From positions 1 through 36,096 of the IMG/VR virus record IMGVR_UViG_3300036785_000343: a stretch of 36,096 nucleotides of DNA; one strand, written 5' to 3'. Numbering within the stretch: position 1 is the first letter of the stretch; each line of letters opens with the position of its first letter. Shown here one piece after another: positions 6,250-13,848 of the stretch. This DNA comes from a virus. The translations under genes were made by a program, and so were the position numbers. The notes beneath the pieces were generated by a model that was not told the origin of the DNA, did no database searches, and was given only the letters and a program-made list of their open reading frames with translations.

Positions 6250-6329
6250 CCATCTTCCTGAATATTGTAACTCCGACAGGAAGATGGCTAGGGGTTGGTG
6301 TGGAGGTCATCCCCCTGTGCGCCAACCCC
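6250..6329 (+). promoter_or_regulatory. Tandem hairpins in the leader of the gene at 6358
   Basis: A perfect 11-bp inverted repeat joins CCATCTTCCTG (6250-6260) to CAGGAAGATGG (6277-6287). Three bases later an 8-bp repeat joins GGGGTTGG (6291-6298) to CCAACCCC (6322-6329). There is no T-run. They end 28 bases before the start codon, so they may control or protect the mRNA. The first could also mark the end of the preceding transcript. Confidence 0.55.
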
Positions 6330-6357
6330 GACCCTAACAACCAAAGAGGAAAGACCT

Positions 6358-7920
6358 ATGAATGAGATGTTCGATATAGAATCGATCATGCTTAATAGAC
6401 AACGAGAAATTATCTCTGAAATAGAGAAACTACATATTGAGAGTACTGAGATTGATACTACTCTCCGAGTGATAAAACGATATAAGGTAATGAAGCCAAG
6501 ACAAGAGACGGAGAAAGGTCCCGATCCAAAACCAGATTCAGAACACAAAGAACCAGAAGAACCTGAACCAGAAATTACGCAACCTATCTATTCCAACCGT
6601 AAGGAACGTCGTAGGTATGAACGAGCTAGAAAATGTCTAGATAAGTTCGTTGAACCAAAAGGTCCACACCCAACAATAACCAGAAAACCACGTGAACCAC
6701 GTAAACCAAGATCACCAACAAAACCACAAGAGCCACAAATAGAAGTTGGCTCAGAGAAATTGATAGTTGATAAGATCAATGGCGAAGATGTTCTTTTTGA
6801 AATAGAAGAATTTTACGGCCAGTTCAATTTTAGAGACACGATCTTAGATCAGTTGGATAGATACTTCTTTTACTTGTCAAGAATGAAAAAATCAGATCCT
6901 GAAGCATTTGAACTGTATTCTAAAGTCGGAGGATCAATCCTTCCATATATAAGTACATGGATCGAGGGAGAAGACGAAAAAACAATTGATGTTGAGAAAC
7001 TGAAGAGTAGGATCAAAGTACCAGCTTGGTTTAATCAACAGAGACCAGCATTTGGCTGCATTGCTTGGGGTGCTGATCCAAGATCAGAACAGTTCGAAAA
7101 GAAACATACTGTTGGCAAATACCACATGTACGTGCCAAAGTTCTTTTACTTTACTAAATTTTCGAAGCCATCACCTTACGTACAAAAAGGCGATGGGGAT
7201 ATCTATGGTGCTACTATTTGGTGGGATGATGGTAAGAAAGGTTATGGAGTACAACAACAGTTCTATGTGGCCATCAGCACCGATGGTGCTACTATAGAAG
7301 TCCTGCGTGTCTTATCTACTGAAATGAAAGAAATCTATTCAAAGCGAAGGCATGAATGGTTCGATATTCCAGACAGACAATGGCGCATCCCTGATACCTA
7401 CCATCACTGGGCTAAACAATACGGTATAACACCAGAAATTCACCTCGCTGACGTGTTTTGCACAATCATGACTAGACACGAGTTTGCTCAGTCAGGAATG
7501 GCACGTGTTGCAGTAAAAAAGGATAACCTAACAGCTACATTCTGTATTAGTCCAAGACGTATGGGGTATTTTTTCCAGGATCGTGATGTTACTCTGACAA
7601 AGAATGGAGCTAAGCAACGAGTGTTTCATATGGTAAAACCATATTCCTACATCAGTAAAAAAGGAAAGACAGTCAATATAAATATGCACTTTCGCGGTCT
7701 ACGTCACTTTACCTGGGCCGGCTATGACGTATCAGTCACAGTTCCAGGACTAGATCATCTTCTATTTGATGAACTCAACATGCCTAGCAGTGATGAAGTC
7801 TGGATACCTAAGGATGAAAAAATAGTTACATCAAGAGGCCTGGGAGAGGCAGTTGCCGCTTTACCAAAAACGATTGAGGAATTTTGTGAAGAGTTAGACA
7901 AGAGATGGAAAAAACAATAG
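6358..7920 (+). CDS. Large hypothetical protein with basic Pro-rich linker, 520 aa
   Basis: The start is ATG 6358, preceded by AGAGGAAAGACCT. A frame extending to 6295 would run back through a hairpin and is rejected. Residues 1-40 are a charged coiled-coil-like helix. Residues about 45-130 form a low-complexity linker rich in Pro, Glu, Lys and Arg (for example KPREPRKPRSPTKPQEPQ). From about 145 to the end is a folded domain rich in aromatic residues, with KTVNINMHFRGLRHFTW and YDVSVTVPGLDHL near the C terminus. That tail recalls hypothetical proteins of phages of alphaproteobacteria, but I recognise no enzyme motif. It is the last + strand gene before the convergent tail operon and is bracketed by strong hairpins on both sides. 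Confidence 0.82.
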   Translation: MNEMFDIESIMLNRQREIISEIEKLHIESTEIDTTLRVIKRYKVMKPRQETEKGPDPKPDSEHKEPEEPEPEITQPIYSNRKERRRYERARKCLDKFVEPKGPHPTITRKPREPRKPRSPTKPQEPQIEVGSEKLIVDKINGEDVLFEIEEFYGQFNFRDTILDQLDRYFFYLSRMKKSDPEAFELYSKVGGSILPYISTWIEGEDEKTIDVEKLKSRIKVPAWFNQQRPAFGCIAWGADPRSEQFEKKHTVGKYHMYVPKFFYFTKFSKPSPYVQKGDGDIYGATIWWDDGKKGYGVQQQFYVAISTDGATIEVLRVLSTEMKEIYSKRRHEWFDIPDRQWRIPDTYHHWAKQYGITPEIHLADVFCTIMTRHEFAQSGMARVAVKKDNLTATFCISPRRMGYFFQDRDVTLTKNGAKQRVFHMVKPYSYISKKGKTVNINMHFRGLRHFTWAGYDVSVTVPGLDHLLFDELNMPSSDEVWIPKDEKIVTSRGLGEAVAALPKTIEEFCEELDKRWKKQ

Positions 7921-7921
7921 A

Positions 7922-8020
7922 GGGGAGAGGGCTTGGATTGGCGTGACCCTCTCCCCGGACAGCGACGTAGCCGAGTCGCATTATTGCGTCCTACCTCTGG
8001 ACTGGACAGTAGAGAGGTAG
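7922..8020. terminator. Three hairpins between converging operons
   Basis: Perfect inverted repeats follow one another: GGGGAGAGGG (7922-7931) with CCCTCTCCCC (7947-7956), GCGAC (7962-7966) with GTCGC (7975-7979), and CTACCTCT (7991-7998) with AGAGGTAG (8013-8020). A 7-bp repeat CTATAGT/ACTATAG (8036-8042, 8058-8064) runs into the end of the minus-strand gene. The position between convergent operons suggests termination or 3'-end protection for both strands, though none has a T-run. Confidence 0.5.
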
Positions 8021-8044
8021 AATCTACACCGCTGCCTATAGTAA

Positions 8045-8575
8045 CTAGAAAACCCTGACTATAGTAGCATACTGAGAATCAATCTGAGCATTTGTAGTAA
8101 TAGTTCCATTCTTAATATTCCCATTTACTGTACTTTCCATATTAAAACAAGACTGGACAAAACCATTCGTTACATCAAATACATGACTAATCTCAGCTGC
8201 CGTAAAAGAATGAAAGGTAAAATCTGGTAGTTTCCATTGAATAGTTATTCCTGTATGTATCTGGCAATAAGTATATACAGCATGTAATGCTTGCTGTGAC
8301 TGAAGATCTGTTTGGATAAATACCCCACCAATAGTTATCCCCGTTAGACACTCGGTATTGTACCTAACAGTTTCTGAGTAATCTAATAGCTTAGATGTTA
8401 CAGGATTATGTGCAAGATACACAGAATTAATCTGATTTTTCTGTGATTGTGTTATAGAAGGTCCGTAGGAAAAACTACCATCAGAAGCCCAAGAAAAATC
8501 CAAACCTCCTAATCCAGCTAAAACAAGTTCACCTCCGAAAGTAGGACCTATACTTGAATCTCCAGGTATAGTCAT
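8045..8575 (-). CDS. DUF4376-like tail fibre accessory protein
   Basis: A 176-residue protein, the last gene of the tail operon. The C-terminal half fits the DUF4376 pattern found at the ends of phage tail fibre operons: GVFIQTDLQSQQALHAVY, then IQWKLPDFTFHSFTAAEISH and a helix ending VQSCFNMESTVNG. The family is often a fibre tip, chaperone or assembly factor, and its exact role is unsettled. The N terminus is Gly-rich, which may help contact the fibres. AAAGGAAAAACG precedes the ATG. It lies 24 bases after the fibre gene, so it is probably co-transcribed with it. Confidence 0.75.
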   Translation of the reverse strand: MTIPGDSSIGPTFGGELVLAGLGGLDFSWASDGSFSYGPSITQSQKNQINSVYLAHNPVTSKLLDYSETVRYNTECLTGITIGGVFIQTDLQSQQALHAVYTYCQIHTGITIQWKLPDFTFHSFTAAEISHVFDVTNGFVQSCFNMESTVNGNIKNGTITTNAQIDSQYATIVRVF

Positions 8576-8599
8576 CGTTTTTCCTTTCCCTTTTTTTGT

Positions 8600-10462
8600 T
8601 TAACCATCCACTGAGATAGTTAATGAAACAGGACTTGGAGGAGCACCAGAGACAGTAGTAACATAATTACGCCACTGAGCCACGCCATTTCCACCAGAAG
8701 CAAATACTCCTATTATATTAGCCCAATGCGCAGCTTCAATAAGGCCTTTCTTGCAACCTTTTGTGGCTATAGCACCTCCGCTATACCCTCTGCCTGATTC
8801 AGGACCTGACTGTCCTACAGTACTACCCTCAGACTCATTAAGTAACCCTTGTCCTGCGAGTACTCCATCAAAGTTTATTGAAGTGGAAGAGCTATTACCA
8901 CCTGTACTCCCATGACTACCGCTTATACTGAAAAAAACCAGATTATTGCTCCACACTAAAAAATAATTATGACCTCCGACAGAAACCCATTGAGAGCCGC
9001 CAGTCCTAACTAAGGTTGGAACTATTGTTCTAGTTCTCTTTCTACGTCTGTTGAACCATGACAATACATATAACTGACCATCAGTATCAGACCAAGCAGG
9101 TCCAGCTACAGTGTAGGCCATACCGACCAATGTTTTAGATTGATCAGTATTCATGATTTCCACGCCATCAAATGTACTGGTAATATGGTTTATAGTAGAA
9201 GCTTGCAAGGACATAACCGCATCTTTCATAAAGGCATAGATATAGTACAAGGTAGATGGGTTTAATCCTGTAGGAGGTAAGGCAACCCCTTCTGCTGGTA
9301 TCCTCTGTTTCACGCTATTAATAAGGATACTGTTTCCATTGTATGGAATCAATATGAGATTACTCCCAACCTTTTTCAGGTAGCATTGTCCTGGATTAGA
9401 ATACCCTCCTCCACCAGTGCCTCCAGGCCCAGGAATACCCGGAGGACCAACAGGACCGGGAGGACCAGCTGTCGTAGAACCACCAAACCCTAGTGTGAAA
9501 TCAATCCAACATAGACACCCCACAGCGTTCTGAGTGCTAACTGACCCCAAAGCATAACCAACAGGCCATTGATTTGGTATAGTAGTTAACTTACCTGCAT
9601 TGGCACCTGTGTCTACGAAAAGCCTCTGCATCGGGCTATAGGTGTTAACAGGATCGACATACATCCCGTAATTGGTAATCTCTTCATCAGCTGACCGAAC
9701 ACCCAAAATCCACTTATTGGCAGTAGGCTCTCCCACAATAATCTTTTGGTTAGTATAATCCAACCCTACCACTGTTCCTACAATAGCGGATGTATCAAAA
9801 GCAGTTGAAACTACTGGGACAATACCTTCACCTTGACCTGGAATTAATCTTTCAGGACTCATGAGCCAAGCAGGAATTAGCCTGCCCTGAGTAAGCGTCT
9901 CTCTATAAGCTATAGACGGAACACGCATAACCGAATGTTTCATAACTTGGGAACTATTAAAAGCAACATGTAAAGGATCAGGCAAGTCCTGCTCAGAAGA
10001 CGCTTCTGGAACTGACAGAAGCGGTAGAAGCGGAATAGTAAAGTTAGTTATTTTCGACATATTAGAAATAGCTAAGTATATCGAGTATGTCAAACGGTCA
10101 CCAACTACATTTCCACTCGTCTTGAACTTATAATCAGGATTCGGACTATCCATAGATGTAATAGAAAACAAAGTAGATGTACCGTTACCATTATCCATAA
10201 ATAAACCGATACGTCCAACACTAAAATTACCTACTGATTCATCTAAAGTAACAATGTATTCGACTGTGTTATTATCAACAACTGCGTACTGAAGTTGCGA
10301 TCCTTTATAAACGGAATCAGTAATATCTATTGATGGATCATTTTCAGCAGGAGGGATAATAGTAGGTCCAACTTTGAAGGTTGTAATATTAATCAAGGGT
10401 CCCATAGCTTGAGTGGCACTTACCGCGGCTGTAACACCGCCGGAGGTAAGCTGCGTGGTCAT
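8600..10462 (-). CDS. Tail fibre protein with collagen-like segment (paralogue 2)
   Basis: A 620-residue fibre. Residues 1-155 match the phage tail-collar fibre N-terminal domain (DUF3751-like): a Thr/Ala start, a NITTFKVGPTIIPP segment, and NFSVGRIGLFMDNGNGTSTL. Residues about 333-350 are collagen-like Gly-X-Y repeats (GPPGPVGPPGIPGPGG), which would form a triple helix linking the baseplate-proximal domain to the receptor-binding part. The C-terminal 150 residues are Gly/Ser-rich and diverge most from the neighbouring copy, as expected for host-contacting tips. GGAG lies 9 bases before the ATG. It is a tandem duplicate of the gene at 10493-12367. Confidence 0.88.
   Translation of the reverse strand: MTTQLTSGGVTAAVSATQAMGPLINITTFKVGPTIIPPAENDPSIDITDSVYKGSQLQYAVVDNNTVEYIVTLDESVGNFSVGRIGLFMDNGNGTSTLFSITSMDSPNPDYKFKTSGNVVGDRLTYSIYLAISNMSKITNFTIPLLPLLSVPEASSEQDLPDPLHVAFNSSQVMKHSVMRVPSIAYRETLTQGRLIPAWLMSPERLIPGQGEGIVPVVSTAFDTSAIVGTVVGLDYTNQKIIVGEPTANKWILGVRSADEEITNYGMYVDPVNTYSPMQRLFVDTGANAGKLTTIPNQWPVGYALGSVSTQNAVGCLCWIDFTLGFGGSTTAGPPGPVGPPGIPGPGGTGGGGYSNPGQCYLKKVGSNLILIPYNGNSILINSVKQRIPAEGVALPPTGLNPSTLYYIYAFMKDAVMSLQASTINHITSTFDGVEIMNTDQSKTLVGMAYTVAGPAWSDTDGQLYVLSWFNRRRKRTRTIVPTLVRTGGSQWVSVGGHNYFLVWSNNLVFFSISGSHGSTGGNSSSTSINFDGVLAGQGLLNESEGSTVGQSGPESGRGYSGGAIATKGCKKGLIEAAHWANIIGVFASGGNGVAQWRNYVTTVSGAPPSPVSLTISVDG
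9060..9171 (-). repeat. 112-base segment identical in the two fibre genes (copy A)
   Basis: This stretch is identical, base for base, to 10959-11070 in the other fibre gene, while flanking sequence shows many substitutions including synonymous ones. It encodes about 37 residues just before the variable C-terminal tip (around residues 431-467). It could be a recombination or gene-conversion tract. Confidence 0.85.
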
Positions 10463-10492
10463 CTAAGTTACTCCACTTCTTTTTTCAATTTC

Positions 10493-12367
10493 CTAACCAT
10501 CTACAGACATTATTATACAGACAGGAGTCGCCTTATTATCTACGTTAGTAATAGTATAATTACGCCAGAAAGCTGTACCAGTTGCAGTACAAAGGATTCC
10601 TAGTACAGTGCTATAATGCAAACCTTCAGGAAGCCCTTGCTTGCAACCTGATATACCTATAGCACCTAGATTAGATGAATTACCTGTTGACATTCCAGCG
10701 GTAGAAGACTCTAGTTCAGGAAGTAGTTGAGTTCCTGAGGAATCAAAAATTCCATCAAAATTTATTGAAGTAGCACCAATAGCACCACCACCCTGTGTTA
10801 CTTGATGACCACCTACATCAAATAGAGCCAGATTATCTTTCCATACTAAAAAGTAATTTCTCATCCCAGTTGATACTTCAATCCATGTTGGAGATTTAGT
10901 CGAAACTAGCTTTACCGGAAGAAATGTTCTAGATTTCTTTTCTCGTCTATTAAACCACGACAATACATATAACTGACCATCAGTATCAGACCAAGCAGGT
11001 CCAGCTACAGTGTAGGCCATACCGACCAATGTTTTAGATTGATCAGTATTCATGATTTCCACGCCATCAACAGTGCTGGTAACATGGTTCGCGGTAGAGG
11101 CCATCAGCGACATAACCGCACCAGCCATATAGGCATAGATATAATACAAGGTAGATGGGTTTAATCCTGCAGGCGGTAAAGAAACTCCGCCTTGTGGTAT
11201 TTTTTGTATCACACTATTAATAAGAATGCTGTTTCCATTGTATGGAATCAATATAAGATTGCTCCCAATTTTCTGTAAATAACACTGTCCAGGATCAGAG
11301 AACCCTCCACCATCGCCTGATCCAGGCGGTCCCTGAGGTCCTTGAGGACCAGGAGGACCCGGTTGGCCTGAACCTGCACCTCCAAACCCCAGTGTAAAAT
11401 CAATCCAACACAGATACCCTACAGCATTCTGAGTATTAACTGGCCCTAGAGCATAACCAATAGGCCAGTTATTTGCAACGATAGTCAGTTTGCCTGCATT
11501 GACGCCTGTATCAACAAATAACCTTTGCATAGGAGTGTAAGTATTAACAGTATCTACATAAACCCCGTAATTGGTAATCTCTTCCTGACTCGATCGAATA
11601 CCAAGAATATATTTGTTAGTAGCAGGTTCCCCTACAATAATCTTTTGGTTTGTATAATCAAGTCCTACTACAGTTCCTACAGTTGCCAGCGTATCAAAAG
11701 ATGTTGAAGCAATAGGAACAACACCTTCACCTTGGCCTGGAATCAACCTTTCAGAACTCATGAGCCAAGCAGGATTTGTCCTACCTTGGGCAGGCGTCTC
11801 CCTATATCCTATAGCAGGAACACGAGTGACCGAATGCTTCATAACTTGATATGTATTAAAAGCAACGTGCAATGGGTCAGGTAAACTCAGTTCTGATGGA
11901 ACTTCTGGAATAGACAATAACTGAAGAAGCTGAATCGTAAAATTGGCAATACTCCCCGCGTTTGAAATAGCTAAGTATATATTATATGTCAGACGGTTTC
12001 CTACAACAGTGCCAGATGTAGCAAATTTATGATCAGGGTTTGTAGCATCAATAGATGTAATAGAAAATAGAGTAGACGTACCATCCCCATTATCCATAAA
12101 CAAACCAATACGTCCAATATCAAAAGGCCCAATCGATTCATCCAAAGTAACAATATACTGTACTGTATTATCGTTAACGATTGCATATTGCAACTGCGAT
12201 GGATAACCTGTATAAACAGAGTCAGTAATATCAATTGACGGATCATTTTGTGTAGGAGGAATAATGGTAGGTCCGATTTTGAAAGTCGTAATATTGATTT
12301 TAGGTCCTTGGTTATTAGCAGCACGTATAGAAGCAGTTACACCCGCTGCAGTAATATAAGTCGTCAT
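10493..12367 (-). CDS. Tail fibre protein with collagen-like segment (paralogue 1)
   Basis: A 624-residue paralogue of the fibre just downstream, with the same layout: tail-collar N-terminal domain (residues 1-155, including NITTFKIGPTIIPP and IGRIGLFMDNGDG), a middle beta-rich region, collagen-like repeats near residues 330-350 (GPPGPQGPQGPPG), a nearly unchanged block around 433-469, and a divergent C-terminal tip ending in IIMSVDG. GAAGGATAGTCATCT precedes the ATG. Two fibres in a row suggest either hetero-fibres or two adhesin choices. Both follow the gpI-like gene, the usual place for receptor-binding proteins. Confidence 0.88.
   Translation of the reverse strand: MTTYITAAGVTASIRAANNQGPKINITTFKIGPTIIPPTQNDPSIDITDSVYTGYPSQLQYAIVNDNTVQYIVTLDESIGPFDIGRIGLFMDNGDGTSTLFSITSIDATNPDHKFATSGTVVGNRLTYNIYLAISNAGSIANFTIQLLQLLSIPEVPSELSLPDPLHVAFNTYQVMKHSVTRVPAIGYRETPAQGRTNPAWLMSSERLIPGQGEGVVPIASTSFDTLATVGTVVGLDYTNQKIIVGEPATNKYILGIRSSQEEITNYGVYVDTVNTYTPMQRLFVDTGVNAGKLTIVANNWPIGYALGPVNTQNAVGYLCWIDFTLGFGGAGSGQPGPPGPQGPQGPPGSGDGGGFSDPGQCYLQKIGSNLILIPYNGNSILINSVIQKIPQGGVSLPPAGLNPSTLYYIYAYMAGAVMSLMASTANHVTSTVDGVEIMNTDQSKTLVGMAYTVAGPAWSDTDGQLYVLSWFNRREKKSRTFLPVKLVSTKSPTWIEVSTGMRNYFLVWKDNLALFDVGGHQVTQGGGAIGATSINFDGIFDSSGTQLLPELESSTAGMSTGNSSNLGAIGISGCKQGLPEGLHYSTVLGILCTATGTAFWRNYTITNVDNKATPVCIIMSVDG
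10959..11070 (-). repeat. 112-base segment identical in the two fibre genes (copy B)
   Basis: Identical to 9060-9171. The match breaks at both ends with single-base differences (CACG against CATG on one side, CATCAAC against CATCAAA on the other). Confidence 0.85.
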
Positions 12368-12396
12368 AGATGACTATCCTTCACGTGAGGGTTTGG

Positions 12397-13848
12397 TTAC
12401 CGTGCTAGCCAAGGTTGGAGGATCATCATTGGAGGTGGTCCACCTCTATCTACAAGAGATGATGTACCATCCGACGATATCTGCAACAGGTTAGTCCAGC
12501 TGGTGTATTCTTTGTGTTCATAATCAACCATTACCATGTAAAGCGTAGTAACGTTTATCTGAAGAGGTGGGCTACGGCTTGATCTCTTTATATGACGATG
12601 ATCCACCATCGTCATATAAAGCGTAGTAGACGCAATAACCAAGGCCGGAGACCAGCTAAAATAGTCATGACCAGCATGGTCAACCATAACCATGTACAAA
12701 TCTACATAGTCTCTCCTCTTGCCTGAAAGAGCTTCTAGCACCAACGGCACAGAGGCTAGTTTGTAAAATGTATCAATGAGCAGACTTTTTTGTTCATAAT
12801 CCGAGTCGATATTCCAATCATCTAAGCTATAATCAATAGCAACATGGTTTGTCGGATAGTAACCTGTTCCAACACCGCCATCATTGAGAGAACAAACTAA
12901 ATCCTTTGAGTTATCATCATCGTCAACAAATTTCAGTACACCCTGTCGTCCATCTAGATTACACGGATCACCAGGAGCGAGAAAGCTTCTGTAGTCGTTG
13001 GTCCAAAGAGCCGTTACATCAAAGTGAGTATCATAAATGTACCCAAGAAAATCAATAAAGTATCTAGTTCCAGCATACAACAGAAACCTGATCCATTCGT
13101 ATGCTAATCTACGTCTTCCTTCATCGTCTAACTTGTCTAATCTAAGGTAACATCCCAAAGTAAGTAGCAACTGGGGTATAAAATCAGCAGGTATCTTATT
13201 CCACTTCCTGAGATCAGCGGCTCTATGAGTAAGATATTGCGACTCTGAAGTGACATACTTCTGAATATCGTTAAAATAAGCAGTCAACAGATCAGAGCTT
13301 CTGAAGTAGTTAGGAGAGCACACACTCCGATTGAAATCAGTTCCTAATGGAATATACAAATTCCATTGATCAGGCAACATTTTCCATAAAGCGAAAGGAG
13401 AAACTATATCTACACCAACCGTTCTTACGTGATATTGTGGATCTTCAGTTATAATAGCCAATCCATCACCGCTGACAATTCTGAACCCAGGATATACACT
13501 TGTTTGACCCAGGTCAGACCAGAAGTATGTATCTAGCGTAGCAAACCAATCCCCGTTGTCGTCCACAGACAAAGTTAGATTGTCTTCTGGAGCGTAGTTC
13601 TGGGCAATTGCACTGATTTGTGTTTTAATAACCTTAATTGAAACATAACCTTGAGAGGCAATATATATTTCACCTTGGCAAACAAGCACAGCCTTAATAG
13701 TAGGACTTGTACCACCCTGAGCCGAGCTATTGTAATCAACGCCACCACCAATATCCCACGTATTACTAGAATCAACCTGATAAGGTACTGAAGCTGTACC
13801 AACAAAAGATACAGCATTAATTGATATACTAGCTTGGTATATTGCCAT
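12397..13848 (-). CDS. Baseplate/tail protein gpI-like with C-terminal 26-residue repeats
   Basis: A 483-residue protein next to baseplate J, the usual place of P2 gpI or Mu gp48 homologues, which link the baseplate wedge to the fibres. A central helical segment, near residues 210-270, fits gpI: KIPADFIPQLLLTLGCYLRL, then EGRRRLAYEWIRFLLYAGTR. The N-terminal 130 residues are beta-rich and not part of classical gpI. The C terminus has three copies of a 26-residue unit, at about 384-409, 410-435 and 436-459, each beginning LYMxMVD. ATG 13848 directly follows the TAA of baseplate J, so translation is coupled. The protein is larger than P2 gpI (under 200 residues). Confidence 0.75.
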   Translation of the reverse strand: MAIYQASISINAVSFVGTASVPYQVDSSNTWDIGGGVDYNSSAQGGTSPTIKAVLVCQGEIYIASQGYVSIKVIKTQISAIAQNYAPEDNLTLSVDDNGDWFATLDTYFWSDLGQTSVYPGFRIVSGDGLAIITEDPQYHVRTVGVDIVSPFALWKMLPDQWNLYIPLGTDFNRSVCSPNYFRSSDLLTAYFNDIQKYVTSESQYLTHRAADLRKWNKIPADFIPQLLLTLGCYLRLDKLDDEGRRRLAYEWIRFLLYAGTRYFIDFLGYIYDTHFDVTALWTNDYRSFLAPGDPCNLDGRQGVLKFVDDDDNSKDLVCSLNDGGVGTGYYPTNHVAIDYSLDDWNIDSDYEQKSLLIDTFYKLASVPLVLEALSGKRRDYVDLYMVMVDHAGHDYFSWSPALVIASTTLYMTMVDHRHIKRSSRSPPLQINVTTLYMVMVDYEHKEYTSWTNLLQISSDGTSSLVDRGGPPPMMILQPWLAR

